From NCBI GenBank assembly GCA_029964075.1, contig CM057142.1, positions 33,978,392 to 34,042,391 on the forward strand: 64,000 nucleotides of DNA, given 5' to 3'. Position 1 is the first letter of the stretch. Every line of letters begins with the position of its first letter. The notes beneath the pieces are model-generated. The model was not told where the DNA came from. It did no database searches and saw only the letters and a list, made by a program, of their open reading frames with translations. A program made the translations under genes and the position numbers. Shown piece after piece: positions 41,901 through 51,938 of the stretch. This DNA is from Patiria pectinifera. Its lineage: Eukaryota; Echinodermata; Asteroidea; Valvatida; Asterinidae.

Positions 41901-44900
41901 ATTCCATTGGTTGCTTAAATTTGAAGTTTCACTATTCCCTCCTCCCCGAGTTATGGCAACTAGACTCGCAAGTAAGTGCAGTACCTACATATGCAAATGT
42001 TCAAAGTTGATTCAAATGTCAAACTTCCCCAAAGGAAAAATCCACCATTTCGTAAATTTGCATGAACATGATACAAGAACAAAGTTAGTTTATCATTGAA
42101 GGTTTCTAACACTACTAGTTCTATGATGTGGATTGAGATGAAAAAAAATTTGAGTGAGGACCGTCTATCTAGAAACCTGATAGATTTAGAAATGTGCAGG
42201 TTGCTTGTGTTATAGCACAGGTACGTTACAATTTATAATGGTTTTTATTTCACTTTAGTGAAATGGCGTTTACAGAGTGGACTAGTCATGCTACTACCCC
42301 ATGGGTTTGACGGAGCCGGGCCCGAGCATTCTTCAAGTCATCTAGAACGCTTCCTCCTGCAGACGGACAGTAAGGAGGATGCCATCGACGGGGATAACGT
42401 CAATTTTATGGTTGTTCATCCGACTACGCCTGCCCAATACTTCCACCTTCTCAGGAGACAGGTACTCTATTGTTATTATTTTATTTCTGGTAATGAAACC
42501 AAGGATTCCTCAACAGCACCCTAGGCACTGTAGCTCGCAAGCCTGAAGAAAGTTGTAGAGAGGAGACATGGAGAAGAAATTACAGTTTTAGAGGTGGGAG
42601 GGAAACCTGAGGAGAATATTCTTGGGAAAACTCACAGAATTAGGTAGGGACTGAAAACCCAATCCACATGTGGCCAGGGCAGGAATCGAACCTGGGCCAT
42701 TGAGGTGGAAGGCGAGGAAAGAAACCACAGCACCAACACAACTCCCCTGCAATGTAAGATTAAATTATGATGCATGTAGGAAATTATATGGGATCGTTTC
42801 ATTGCAGTCAAGAAGCCATTTGCGAATAACCTTTACCCTTTGCGAGTTTCATTTGAATATTATCTGGTGCACCGACTTGCTCATAATGCTTGCCACGTTT
42901 TAACTTTGAATTCTCCAGACCAAAGACACTGTTGTTATATCACATGATTCGGGGCAAGCACTAGCATAGTAAGGTTTGAGACGCTCAGCATTAATACATT
43001 GCTCACGATGGGTGAGAATGGCACAAAGACACCAGACCATTCCGGAGCTGGGGTGATGTAGCAACAGTCTCTTTGGTCTGGAGAATTCAAAGTTAAAATG
43101 TGCCCAGCATTCAAAGAGCAAGTCAGGGTACCAGATGTTACTCAAATTTAATTCGCAAATGGCTTTATAAGTGCCATAACCATCTGTTCACTCATACAAA
43201 AACTAAGTGTCTTTATAAACCCAAGGACAGATGCACCAGAACCCTGCAAGCTGGGAGCAAACCTGGATTGTGTTTTAATGCCATATTTTGTAATTAGCAA
43301 TACACTTTTTAACAGTAAATCACCTTGATGACCAGAATTCAACTTTTGTGATCTCATTTGGAAAAAAATGCATTTGTGCCAATGACAAATACTTTCATTG
43401 CTTTTCTTCTTAGATGGTGAGAAATTTCCGCAAGCCGTTGATCGTCGCTTCCCCTAAAATCCTGCTGCGGTTGCCTGAGGCGGTCTCGTCTCTAGCCGAG
43501 GTGGCGCCGGGAACCAGCTTTGTGCCAGTCATTGGAGACTCTACAACTAATCCAAAACAGTAGGTCCAGCACCCGATTTCATGTAACTTAGGATGTATTG
43601 CAGGGCTGTGACGTGTCATATCCCTGCGACGTGTCGTGGCGACAACATGTCCTGCAATTCATCTCACAAAACACGTCACAAGTATTAAGATTAGGAGTAA
43701 GTTCACCCAACATAACCCTATAATGTCAATAGCTACACTGACCAATAAAAATAGATAACAGGAAAAAAACCGAAAAGGAAATAAATAGGAAAAATATTCA
43801 TATACGAGGGAAAGAAGAATAGAAGAGACAGGTTAAAAGAATTTAAAGAAACTTCCAGGTTAAATGGATTTTGAGGTAAGTTAAAAGGAAACAAATGTGA
43901 CATGATTTTGGTCGACTTTTTTCCGTTTGTGTCTGTAACGCTACATATGATTTCTGCTCATTGGTGATTTTTTGCCCCCATAGAGTGGAAAGGGTCATCT
44001 TCTGTTCTGGCAAGCACTACTATGCACTGCGCAAGCAGCGGGAACAACGGCAGGCAAAAGACAACACGGCAATCATCAGAGTGGAAGCTCTGTGTCCGTT
44101 CCCCGCAGAGGAGGTCCAGCGAGAACTAGACAAATACCCTAATGCTAAAGGTTTGCTTGTTGTATACATTTTTTATGTAGAGATCTGTGGATTTCTCAGT
44201 GAGGTAATCCTTGTGCTTTATTTGTTTATTATGTCTTGACCCAAAGTGCACGACCTTCAAGCATGATCGGGAGTTGCCTACATGTGCTAATTTACAAAAT
44301 GTTTTCTCAACGACACTCCTGTCGGCTGGAAGTGGCTTACATTGCACTTACATTGAGAACTTTTTCGGATAGTGTTACCACGATTGACACCTAGAATTAA
44401 AAATGCTATCATGTTGGATGACTCCTTTTGGAATTACATGTACTTAAGTTAGATTGAGCTGCTCTTTTGGGCTACGTCAGGGGTTATTTTATCATAAGCA
44501 CCACCGTAATAAAACATCAACTAAGAGCCAACCAAATAGAAGTCTAAAAAAGCCTGATTTATTGCCATGTTCAATGAGCCTCCCATCCTCCTTACTGGTG
44601 GAAGGATCTCCCCCTATCCGACTTATACAGCAGGGCCGACCACAACATTTACAATACGTTGTAGCTGTATCTCATCTTTCTGTAATTATTCTGTCCCAAA
44701 CCTGTGTATACAGAATCCTTATGGAAAAATGTCTAATATCATCCTGATAACTTTATGAATTTCTGCTCAAGGTAATCATTTACATGTAACCCTTTTGCTC
44801 CTTGATACAGCTTGGGTAAAAAATCTTCACTGGGCCCTATTGTTCCTGACACGTAGCCACTTTCAAACTGCAGATGGCACCTCTGCACAATGTTGAGAAA

Positions 44901-46524
44901 TTGGGTCCACAGTATCAATGATTTTTTTATGGCACATACATGTAGCCTAGGTAATGAAGGTACAAGAAACCAAAGAGTTCGATCCAGCAAATAAGTTTGT
45001 AAAAATGCTGACTATTAATATTGCATATTTTCGTTTGTATTGCTAGAATTTATCTGGAGCCAGGAGGAGCATCGTAACATGGGAGCCTGGACCTTTGTTG
45101 CGCCCCGCTTTGAAAATCTCGCAGGATGCAAGGTAAAATATAACCCTGATGATTGATGGGCCCAGAGGGCCGGCCTAGAGTCCTGTACCTATCTCGTGGA
45201 CTTACTGACTGACTGGCTGACTCATGGATTCATTATCACTTGTGACTTAGCCAGGTTGTTGGCTGTTGAAGAGAGCTAGGCATTGCTTTTGGGCCTTATT
45301 CACGAGTCGGCCATATTGAATTGAAAGTGAGGTAAAATCTTAATTTTTAGAACTTGCGAAGAAAAATGAAAGCAGCTTAATGTATAATAAATTCCAGTCT
45401 GCTTCAATGAATAATTTAACCTTTGTAATTAAACATTGCCTAATGCTTACAGCTATATTTTTTTTAAAAGACAGTAAAATAAGACTGCATTATGCCTGCA
45501 TAAAAAGTGTGGCGCCATCCCATTCAACAGGTAACAATTAATAAAATACATTCAGGGAACTCGACAAAAATGACCAACTTGTGCATGAGGCCCATGGGCT
45601 TAATCCGGCCTATTGTGTACACCAGGGCCCAATTTCATAGTGCTGCTTAACAGCCAATTTTGTGCTTACTGAGTCTCCATTTGTTTCAAAGACACCGTAA
45701 GCAGTCAGCACAGCAAAAGCAAGCTTAACCCTCGAGGAAAAAGTTGCTTTGTTAAATCAGTGACGTTACAATAGAAATACCCATGTGCGCCCAACCGTTA
45801 TCACATCCATGCCATGAAATAGTGCTTAAGCAGCAGCATGACTTTCTGCTAACTGTTCAGCAGCGCCATGAAATTGGGCCCAGATGCCTGAAAAGACTTC
45901 CAGTGAATAGCCATTCTGAATCAGTTGTGTAAAATTGTGTCTGCTCTGGGACCAGCTTTACTAGGTTGCATTGTATTGTAATTTGTCTACAGCTAGTGAC
46001 AAGACAGTGACATCACACGAGTTACAGTTAGCTCTATAAAAAAAACCCCACATTTTTTTGTCCTGTGATTTGTACGTCAATGGTTGAGGTGTTTGACTCA
46101 TGTGCGATGATGCATGAGTGTGAATCCTGACGGGGAACTTTGTGCTTGTGTCCTTGGGCAAGACATTTTACTACAATTGCCTCTCTCCACCCTGGAGTAT
46201 GAATGGTTAACTGAACGACCAGATTGCACTGCTGTAGAAAACTGCTCTCATGGTCTGATGGGCTAATAATTGTAAAGCACTTTTAGACTCACTTAAGGCC
46301 AAGTAAAAACAAAAGAAGGGTTTTCTTGTCCAGGTTTTTTGAAGGAGGAAGCCTTTTCCTAAGACACTTTTAAAACCCTCTAATCAGATGATCTTTCCTT
46401 TCTTTTTCTTAATACCATTTAGCTTCGCTATGCAGGCCGCAGGGTTCTCGGTACCCCCGCAGTGGGCGTGGCTACCTTGCATCAGGAGGAGGTCAAGCAG
46501 ATTATGGAGGATACCTTCAGGTAA
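23999..46524 (+). CDS. DHTKD1: DHTKD1, mitochondrial 2-oxoadipate dehydrogenase E1
   Basis: Thiamine-diphosphate E1 that decarboxylates 2-oxoadipate in lysine, hydroxylysine and tryptophan breakdown. The 21 exons are 23999-24155, 25285-25405, 26491-26561, 27343-27446, 28317-28424, 28780-28891, 29428-29592, 33691-33764, 34931-35074, 35640-35831, 37076-37267, 38082-38253, 38953-39014, 39282-39402, 39902-40041, 41207-41363, 42259-42461, 43414-43559, 43984-44150, 45047-45132 and 46423-46524. They total 2796 bases with every phase matching: 931 residues, against 919 in human. The N-terminus is Arg/Ser-rich with no acidic residue before 31, a good mitochondrial presequence, then [15 protein letters not shown] is near 234-240, HGDA at 344-347, VVNNQLG near 376-382 and HVNGD at 409-413; then come [37 protein letters not shown] and [15 protein letters not shown], all family landmarks. 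The normally conserved Asn after HRGRL is Ile here. No frame break. Exon boundaries are read by eye. Confidence 0.97.
24763..25182. mobile_element. MITE family B, copy 3, in DHTKD1 intron 1
   Basis: Left end ATCCTAACCCTAACTGCCTA and right end AGGGTTAGGG, with interior AAAATCCTCCA, TGAGGCAGTGCCGATGAT and related words shared with 4427-4720 and 15773-16184. It ends about 100 bases before exon 2. Confidence 0.65.
25590..25815 (-). mobile_element. tRNA-derived SINE, minus strand
   Basis: Read on the minus strand, a degenerate tRNA-like head contains a B-box (GTAGGTTTGAGTCC). It is followed by the GTCCATGGGCAAGTCACCTTG and GTGGAGAGGG words of the conserved SINE body also seen at 46075-46290. Lies in DHTKD1 intron 2. 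Confidence 0.6.
26063..26351. repeat. Two tandem copies of a 145-bp repeat
   Basis: GTC(A/G)GCACGATAACTTGAG at 26063 and 26208 starts two ~145-bp units. Both contain GGAACTTCAAATTTGGT, AAGCCTATTGCTTTTG and AGGTCAAGGTCACTATTGCT. Repeats with the AAGGTCAAGGTCAC word are widespread in marine invertebrates. In DHTKD1 intron 2. Confidence 0.8.
27957..28200. mobile_element. MITE with CTGCTGAATCCAACAG ends
   Basis: The left end (CCTGCTGAATCCAACAGGATCCAAC) is the inverted copy of GTTGGACTCTGTTGGATTTAGCAGG at the right. TTGGATTCAGCAG also recurs internally. Two CCCTAA units precede the left end. In DHTKD1 intron 4. Confidence 0.6.
29225..29395 (+). mobile_element. SINE fragment, second copy of the 745-928 type
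   Basis: Shares GGGAGTAACTTGCGATGGAC, CATCCAGGGGGAATAGAAGT, CAGTCGTTTCATG, CGGCCTGATGAGCC and GACAGACTTTACT with 745-928. It ends about 30 bases before exon 7 of DHTKD1. Confidence 0.6.
29741..30172. repeat. Dispersed element rich in GGAAAAGTCATGGAA words
   Basis: Runs from GGGTTTCCATGGCC to GCGGGAACCCC with several diverged GGAAAAGTCATGGAATTTT words. The element at 36617-37035 is a relative in which one such word was amplified. Both share ACCAATTTGTTTTCAA and TTAAACTTTGT segments. In DHTKD1 intron 7. Confidence 0.6.
30190..33176. repeat. 3-kb inverted array: 7 + 7 tandem units of ~162 bp around a unique centre
   Basis: The left arm (about 30190-31350) holds seven tandem units, each with GTGGAGCCATC, ACCCTTTTAGGGGCGTGGC and TATGCCCACCCTGGAAATAT. 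The right arm (about 32105-33176) holds seven units in reverse orientation. Unit order is mirrored: the outermost diverged units correspond across the centre, including the AGTCCAGCGGATATGTG edge and a unit with AAAAAGTACCTTTTTGGGGG. So the arms look like one inverted duplication of an existing array. The 31350-32105 centre is unrelated to the units. Long inverted ends made of tandem repeats are the plan of Foldback elements in flies and TU elements in sea urchins. It fills most of DHTKD1 intron 7. Confidence 0.85.
33412..33625. mobile_element. MITE family C (CAGGGATGTAGTCGAGTC ends), copy 1
   Basis: Inverted ends CAGGGATGTAGTCGAGTC and GACTCGACTACATCCCTG, with interior CATCACAAGTCC and GACTTGTGATGGACTTG words. 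It lies just 66 bases before DHTKD1 exon 8. Copy 2 is at 41444-41636. Confidence 0.75.
34227..34830. mobile_element. MITE with CGGTTTCTGGTAT ends
   Basis: Left end GGCCAAAAATAAAAAG, then TTCGGTTTCTGGTAT; right end ATACCAGAAACCGGAGCC, then TTTTTTTGTGGCC. The 600-bp interior is non-coding. In DHTKD1 intron 8. Confidence 0.6.
36617..37035 (+). repeat. 38-bp minisatellite inside a dispersed element
   Basis: From about 36635 to 36975 a 38-bp unit (CTGGAAAAGTCATGGAATTT plus TGTTTTCAATCTCCAGGC) repeats about nine times with few changes. Because 38 is not a multiple of 3 and the unit has no stop, all three plus-strand frames are open across it with the same cyclic peptide, which is not a gene. The flanks match the 29741-30172 element. 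It ends 40 bases before DHTKD1 exon 11. Confidence 0.9.
37453..37664. mobile_element. MITE with CAATGGACCGATCCAGTAAG ends
   Basis: Perfect inverted ends of about 21 bases starting CAATGGACCGATCCAGTAAG. The 212-bp element has a CpG-rich interior with repeated GTCCGAC.TGCGTGCAC words and a C run. In DHTKD1 intron 11. Confidence 0.8.
37670..38010 (-). pseudogene. Decayed C-terminus of a non-LTR (RTE-like) retrotransposon polyprotein
   Basis: On the minus strand the frame 37890-37615 encodes GHVVRQ, a [15 protein letters not shown] stretch and a YNLRRPQ tail, the typical end of RTE-class endonuclease/reverse-transcriptase proteins. No catalytic domain remains. The insertion is antisense to DHTKD1. 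Confidence 0.65.
38415..38875 (+). repeat. Degenerate ATCACAAGTC satellite
   Basis: About 460 bases made of imperfect 10- to 15-bp words such as ATCACAAGTCA, CACCACTAGCC and CATCACTATTCA, with a 60-bp higher-order repeat near 38460-38580. The core word is also found in MITE family C at 33412 and 41444. It ends about 75 bases before DHTKD1 exon 13. Confidence 0.8.
39537..39850 (+). pseudogene. Three decayed tandem copies of DHTKD1 exon 15
   Basis: The functional exon at 39902-40041 is preceded by three diverged partial copies at about 39537-39585, 39639-39708 and 39761-39850. Copy 2 keeps GGTTTCAATGAGCAATTGAG and GGTACCTTCA. Copy 3 keeps the CATGCTTGTAGACCAGACCA part and, with one frame change, [24 protein letters not shown] coding. 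Copy 1 has an internal deletion. The short introns between them also match (GAATGTATTT, CTGTT.TTCTGA), so a unit of about 125-140 bp was duplicated, exon plus flank. Frameshifts, and loss of the acceptor AG at copy 3, argue that none is spliced in. Confidence 0.8.
40099..41145. mobile_element. Nested foldback composite, copy 1
   Basis: Outer inverted ends TTATAACACCTCACCCACAG and CTGTGGGTGAAGTGTTATAA bound 40099-41021. Inside, 40362-40560 and 40755-40960 are inverted copies of each other (GGGTTCAAACATTTCGTGAA words), and a further small hairpin lies at 40185-40300. A second hairpin (GTAAAACTAGCCTCCC/GGGAGGTTAGTTTTAC) follows at 41052-41145. The same two-part arrangement occurs at 49176-49650. 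In DHTKD1 intron 15. Confidence 0.65.
41444..41636. mobile_element. MITE family C, copy 2
   Basis: Ends resemble CAGGGGTGTCGTCGAGTC and GACTCAATTACATCCCTG, with GTCCATCACAAGTCC inside. More diverged than the copy at 33412-33625. In DHTKD1 intron 16. Confidence 0.65.
42520..42760 (-). mobile_element. tRNA-derived SINE, minus strand
   Basis: On the minus strand a B-box, GGTTCGATTCC, sits in GCCCAGGTTCGATTCCTGCC. It is followed by GGCCACATGTGGATTGGGTT, CAGTCCCTACCT and TTTCCCTCCCACCTCTAAAA, the body of a known type of echinoderm tRNA-SINE, ending in GGCTTGCGAG. The A-box region is degenerate. In DHTKD1 intron 17. Confidence 0.7.
42822..43168. mobile_element. 345-bp palindromic element
   Basis: Inner ends around 42899 and 43098 (TTTTAACTTTGAATTCTCCA and complement, then GACCAAAGA.ACTGTTG) are perfect for over 30 bases. 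Outer arms continue, diverged, to GCCATTTGCGAAT at both edges. In DHTKD1 intron 17, immediately after the SINE. Confidence 0.75.
45290..45595. mobile_element. MITE family A, copy 2 (inverted relative to 3416-3729)
   Basis: Shares the GGGCC.TATTC.CGAGT ends and interior of 3416-3729 in the opposite orientation, about 85-90% alike by eye. In DHTKD1 intron 20. Confidence 0.7.
45625..45881. mobile_element. MITE with GGGCCCAATTTCATAG ends
   Basis: Inverted ends GGGCCCAATTTCATAGTGCT and AGCGCCATGAAATTGGGCCC, with further inverted TGCTTAA and CAGCAGAAAG words. 257 bp, non-coding, in DHTKD1 intron 20. Confidence 0.75.
46075..46290 (+). mobile_element. SINE with conserved central domain
   Basis: A tRNA-like head (GGTTGAGGTGTTTGACTC, then GAGTGTGAATCCTGACGG) precedes GTGTCCTTGGGCAAGACATT, CAATTGCCTCTCTCCACCC and GTCTGATGGGC. 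These are the body words of the SINE class also seen at 745-928 and 25590-25815. It ends about 130 bases before the last DHTKD1 exon. Confidence 0.65.
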
Positions 46525-47040
46525 CATGCTGCAACGCGGAAGCTGACTTAAACCAAGAATTATCAAGTCTGGCGTGGACGACCCGACAGACCTTTCATCT
46601 GATCCAGCCACGATTTCTCTTCTGAATGGTATCATCCGTAAAACAAAATCAAATCAGGAAAAATACAATGATTTCTCGACAACATACTGGCCAAAATGTT
46701 GTTTCCACTGGTTCTTTCCAGAGCCACTCACACTCACAAAAGAGATATGCTTTTACATAGTGTCAGTACAAATTTAATGATTTTCGTTAATGTTAGACAG
46801 ACAATCCTGTTCAAAATAATGTACAAGAATGTTTATGGCAAGGACGGATTGAAATTGAGAAACAGGACAAATATACTGCTTTAAAAGCCCTGAAATATAT
46901 TGTAAGAATATTTTTATATTTGATATATATTCAGAAGCCTAGCTTTATTTGATGAAAGCAATTTACGAATAAGCTCAAGAGTGACATAGCTTGGTCTTGG
47001 TTATTGGCTTAAATAATAAAAGTATCCATACGTTAATCAA
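46525..47040 (+). other. 3' untranslated region of DHTKD1
   Basis: TAA lies at 46522-46524. AATAAA at 47015-47020 is the first good poly(A) signal. Nothing coding is seen between. Confidence 0.6.
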
Positions 47041-48207
47041 GACAAGGGGCAGCGTCTAAAAATTGCACTACTATGTAACTGTGGATATTGCAGTGTGGCG
47101 TTGTAGAAGTAAAATGGCACTCTCAACACTTTTAAGTACATCCAAATTATGATGAATTTTGGAGAATGAAGTGAACTTTTCCATTTTGGATCGGATTTAA
47201 GGCGAGCTTTTGTGAGATCACGTCTGGGTTGTGCTGATTTACCTGAATTAGTTCATATCCCATAAAAAAGTATATTCTATGAAGTTTAATGAATGACAGC
47301 TTATATCCAGGTGCGGATCCAAGGGGGGGGGGGTCAAACCCACCCCCAAGCTCCGTCAATTTTTTTTCTTCCATAATTCTGGAATTGTCCCATGTAGATT
47401 ATGATGATACCATCAATGTGGTGTGGATTTAAAAATTGCCCCTTTAGAAATCTTGGTTTTTAAATTGCGCTTCGTTTGGCCTTTTCAATTCACTGGATTT
47501 TACTTCTTGTAGATTTGTTTTTATATTTCATTTCTGAAATAGTTTAGTGTTTATTTTGGGAATATCTTCAAGTGTTTTTTTAATGGTGGAGTTATTAAGG
47601 ATATTTGGTACTGTACCAGGGGTCAAATTTGCATATATATCTCTTGATGACGACATTTTCAAGTAATGTTATTTGGAAGAAACCTGGACTGTTATAGTCA
47701 TTTGTTATTATTTTTGGGTGTCAATGGTATAGTTTGATATCAAATAGGGCTTTTGTATCTTTTCTTTCAATGGCATGTCCAGCAATGTACCGTACATCCA
47801 AGGACGTTTTGTGTACTCATATGTTGTGGACACTCTCGTCATAGTGCCTGGCCAGAAATTTGACAGAAAACACTTGGTCAATTTGTGACCCGTCACCACA
47901 AAATGAGTTTAAAGTCAGAAATTGCAATTGCAGCCAAAATTTGGAGGGGGTGGTCAATTTTTTTTTGTTTCCAGGTGAACCTTGATCTGTAAGTCCTCTT
48001 TTATCTTTCGCCAAGGTATTTTTTATTCAGTCAAACATCTTTAAAACCTACCTACATCCTGTTTTATTAGCCGACTGTTCATTCACTGTAATGCAACTGC
48101 AGGCTTTATAAAGGCCATTTTCTCAAGATTCAGTTTAACAACTTCAAGTAAGTTGGTGGTCTGCATTTCCTTTACTGAACTCAGTACCCCTAAATGTTAT
48201 ATACCAT
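47041..48207. other. Intergenic, no gene recognised
   Basis: AT-rich with a G run near 47322-47331. Short open frames only, no family resemblance. Confidence 0.5.
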
Positions 48208-48442
48208 TATCTTCAAGCAAACTTGAATCCTCGATCCTGATTGGTCGATCCATGGCAACAAGCCGTGCTACATATAACCATACCGCACGGCCACGGTCCA
48301 TACCGCACTCTGCAAATTGCGCTATTCTAAGCCTACGTGACGCGATTAGTGCTGCACAATTCACTGTGAATTCAAAAGTTGCGCGTAGGTTACACAGCAT
48401 ACGTGTTCCAACTTTACTGTGCGTCAAGTTTGCTTGAAGATA
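48208..48442. mobile_element. MITE with TATCTTCAAGCAAACTTGA ends
   Basis: A perfect 19-bp inverted end, TATCTTCAAGCAAACTTGA, at 48208 with its complement ending at 48442. The interior has GTCACGTAGGCTTAG-type and TGCGCGTAGGTTAC inverted words. 235 bp, non-coding. Confidence 0.75.
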
Positions 48443-48455
48443 AATTCGTTATCGC

Positions 48456-48575
48456 GCTCGCGCTCGTGGAACACGGAAAATGTAGTGCGTCTCTGTCCCA
48501 CATACCATTCGGCCTCGTGGTATGTGGGACACAGACGCTCTACATTATTCCGTGTTCCACTCGCGCTCGCAAGAT
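48456..48575. repeat. 120-bp hairpin
   Basis: Arms of about 47 bases (CGTGGAACACGGAAAATGTA and complement, then CCCACATACCA) face each other around a 10-base loop at about 48508-48519. It directly follows the MITE at 48208-48442 and may be part of a compound element. Confidence 0.7.
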
Positions 48576-48743
48576 CAACTAATATTGTATGGCTCTTGTT
48601 CTGCACAATCCAGATATATAAACACCTTAAATCTTAAAAATCCGACTTAAAGCTCATTTTGTGATGACAGGTCACATACATATGGACATGTTTAATACTC
48701 GTATATGTTTGAAAAAAAGATTAAGTAACACTAAACACTACTC

Positions 48744-48888
48744 AGGCATGCAACTGGGAAATCACAAAAAAAAGAGGAAATTCAAATTTTTCCCAGACTT
48801 TGTACAGTGTTTTTCTATTTTCAATGGCACACATGGGAAGTAAAAAAAAGAGGAAATCAGCTGATCCGAGGAAAAGTTGCATGTCTGA
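48744..48888. mobile_element. Small element with CAGGCATGCAAC ends, copy 1
   Basis: CAGGCATGCAAC at the left and GTTGCATGTCTG at the right. The interior words CTTTGTACAGTGTTTTTCTA, TTTTCAATGGCACACATG and AAGAGGAAATCAGCTGATC recur in reverse orientation at 59750-59850, inside the tandem array there. Confidence 0.65.
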
Positions 48889-49175
48889 CTACTAGAGTGG
48901 CCTGTGCAAATGAGCTCAAGAGAAAGGTATTGCAAAATAAACTTATTGTATAATTTATATATTTACGGGCAAGGACAAATTGTGATGGGCAGCATTGGAC
49001 TAAGCATCATGGCGCTCAAATAATTTCAAAGTGCTCAATAAATACATGTACATGTATAGGTTTTCCTGTCCACATTTGTCCTTTTTATTCACATCAAATT
49101 GGACATAAATCATTGGACCAATTTCACTAATAAAGAGCAATAAGTAATTGAAATATATCAGTGCATAAATTCATC

Positions 49176-49650
49176 TTATAATACCTCACCTGCAGATTCT
49201 GTTTCCGTGTATGTCACATGGTATTCACCATTTTAACCATTTGACTGTGCCAAGCCTAAATTACTGCACAATGGTAGCCTCGCACTGGGAAGTACTATAC
49301 ATGTAGCAACAAGGTGATACAGAGTTGGGCGCAAACATTTCATGAAGGGTAATTTGGAAACAAATTAAAGTAAATTTCCACTAATTTCATATTGAAATTG
49401 GATAATTTGTATTGGCTTTGGGTTAAAATTAATCAGTAATCTCTCAAAATCTAGCAGAATCTGTGGCTGAGGCATTATAAAACAATAATTTACTTCTTAT
49501 TATAAACTGTTTTACAGTAAAACTAACCTCCCTCAATGATTCGTAGAGCGTTCTTTTTACCTTCGGCTTCGCACCCATGAATATTCTAAACACCGACTCA
49601 AGAATGTTCCATGGATCACCTCGGGAGGCTAGTTTTAACACATCATTCTA
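49176..49650. mobile_element. Nested foldback composite, copy 2
   Basis: TTATAATACCTCACCTGCAG at the left and CTGTGGCTGAGGCATTATAA near 49481 match the ends of 40099-41021. The interior GGCGCAAACATTTCATGAAG region matches one arm only, so this copy has lost about 600 bp. A second hairpin (CAGTAAAACTAACCTCCC/GGGAGGCTAGTTTTAA) follows at 49515-49640, as at 41052-41145. Confidence 0.6.
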
Positions 49651-50220
49651 AATAATCAATATTCAATCTCGGTTGCTATGAAAATTTACCTATGTACATG
49701 TATGTAATTCACCGTATTCAATGCAAGTCCAACCCATAATGTACATTAAAATCCACATGCTGTGAGTGGTTTGAGGAACTCCTCAATTCACAAAACTTGT
49801 AGACTTGATTCAAGTCCTTCTCAAATGTTTTTCCCATGCCTTCAGTCATGTCCGCATTAGAATGACGAACCTATCGCTCTAGCTATACCCTGTAGTGCAG
49901 TAGCGGTTCTGGGGGGGGGGGGCTAGGGCAAAATTTTATCTAGTGCCCTCCCATCCCCCTCCCCCCCAAAAAAAAATTCCTTAAAAAAAAAAGCACTAGC
50001 AAACATCCAGAGAAAATAACCAGGCCACATTTCAACACGCCTCCTAGAATTTTTTTTTAGATCCACCCTCCTAGCCCCCCCCCCAAAAAAAATTGGCTCT
50101 AGAACCGCGCCTGCTGTAGTGGAGTCCCTTGAACAATGCATGTTAGCATCCCATGCATGCTCAAGATCAGTCATTGGAAGCAAGCATCAGTCCTCAAAAC
50201 GGCCAACCTGACCTATGTCA

Positions 50221-51938
50221 TCACCTTTGACCTTTGACACTCTCCGGGCTGTCATTGGTGTCTGCGGCGGCATGGATCTAGTTGGGAGGAAAGCAGTGCA
50301 AATTGTTAGATCAAAATTGGCAGGCTGAATAACAGATTTGAATGACGACCTCAGTTAATATCATGAGTAACTGTCTCAATCTGTCAATGGATAAAGGGCC
50401 AAGAACAAATGCCTCTTAATTGATGTTCTTACAGCCTCGGCAATCTCCGGCCACATCATCGCCTTGACAACCGCATCATTGACAGATGGAGTCATCTCCA
50501 AGTTCCAGTAGGTGAACTTGTCAAACTGGTGAGTTGCTTGGAGTGTTCTGTCCTGAAGAAGGAAAACAAATATTGTAACTACATGTGAAATGTTATGAGA
50601 AATTGACTGGTAGGTTGTGTGGATATGGGTCATTCTATAAATTAAGGGTGCAAAAACAAAGTGTGACATATTTCCTGTCCGCAATATTTTCTTTATGCGA
50701 CTATTTGGGGTACCCTCAAATTTTTTAGCACTTTCCTATGGAGCGGATTTCAGACTTAATTTCCCTTTTCAAAAAAATCCTCCAGATTATTATGTACATT
50801 AGGACTAGACAAGTATAATTTGGCTAGATTTTAATATTTTCCGAGTTGTTTGCATGACATACCTCTTCCTCCATGAATGGTCTTTGGTTCTCTTTCAGGA
50901 CAAGACCTTCAGTCGAAAAGAGCAAAGAAAACAACAAAATGAAAACCTACTAGGGGTATCATTCATTTGGGGTAACATCATTGGAGGAAGGTTGATGCCG
51001 ACACCCCTAAACCAACCGTCAAATGTTGACACTCCTATTTTTATCTAGTAACATGTCTAACACTGAAGTAACAGTAACAAAAGAATTTGCTTACAATACA
51101 ATGTGCACAATAGGTCACAAGCTCACAATCTATGCAAGTTTCTACCTGTGTATCCTGTTGGTACGTTCAACACCTGTCCACATAGAGTCCTCCCACGAAA
51201 TGTCGCCGACAAATCTACAATTATTCAACAAAGAAATACACTTGTAGTACTGCACCACTGGTCAACAATTTGTCATTCTTTTTTTTACAATGAGACAGGC
51301 ATGTCAATCCGTGAAAAAATAATGTAGGCCTACTTAGCTCGAGTAACTCCAGCTTATTAACAAGCTCATCAGGAATTCACATGTAAGGGGATTAACAAGC
51401 TCATCAGGAATTCACATGTTACATGTAGCTGGAGTTACCCAGCCCTAAATTTTATCAAATGACAACCCAATGATAAAATTTAGGGCTGGGTAACTTTAGC
51501 TATGTTACATGTGAATTCCTGATGAGCTTGTTAAGCTGGAGTAACTCAAGCTAAGGCCTACTCAGCTACTGACATTTTAAAGGAAAGAATGTTGGCCTAG
51601 TAAGTATCCAAACGCCACTTGTGAGGTTGTGTATAACGAACAACGTCTATGGAGAGTCGAGTGCATTTTCTAACAAAATTGGAAATGTGTCTTCCTCAAT
51701 GAATGGTCGAAATGGGAGCCTAGGGCTATATTTTTAGTTAGTTACCATTCTCATTTTCCTTTTTGCGAATGGCAGTTTTGAAGAACTCAGACACTTTTGC
51801 GTCTCCTGTGTGTTCTACATTACAGCCTAAAAGATGAACATCTGCTGGTGATGAATCGGCAACAGACTTCTTGTTCAAGAAAAGTGACATTGTCGGCGAC
51901 CTGCTTGCAAACGTCGACTGTGAAACTGATGAAAGCAT
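50221..51938 (-). CDS. RNASEH2C: RNASEH2C, ribonuclease H2 subunit C
   Basis: Structural subunit of nuclear RNase H2, which removes ribonucleotides from DNA and cleaves RNA in hybrids. In coding order the exons are 51938-51746, 51214-51146, 50906-50863, 50552-50433 and 50277-50221. They total 483 bases, all phases match, and the product is 160 residues (human 164). Landmarks: VHLLGCNVE and SEFFKTAIR in exon 1, TFRGRTLCG and NVPTGYTG in exon 2, LVLKEN in exon 3, HQFDKFTYWNLEMTP and MWPEIAEA in exon 4, and IHAAADTN at the C-terminus. Each corresponds to a human landmark such as LHLLPCEV, FFTPAIR, SFRGRCLRG, FSRFTLWGLETIP and AAIHAQ. Exons 2, 3 and 5 are only 69, 44 and 57 bases. ATG at 51938 is used; Met17 is an alternative. 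No clear poly(A) signal was found just past the stop. Confidence 0.93.
51329..51565. mobile_element. Palindromic element with an internal duplication
   Basis: The inverted arms share AGGCCTA at the edges, GAGTAAC, TAACAAGCTCATCAGGAATT and CACATGTAACAT, around the centre AAATTTTATCA/TGATAAAATTT near 51447-51482. The AACAAGCTCATCAGGAATTC word is duplicated in the left arm. It lies in RNASEH2C intron 1. Confidence 0.8.
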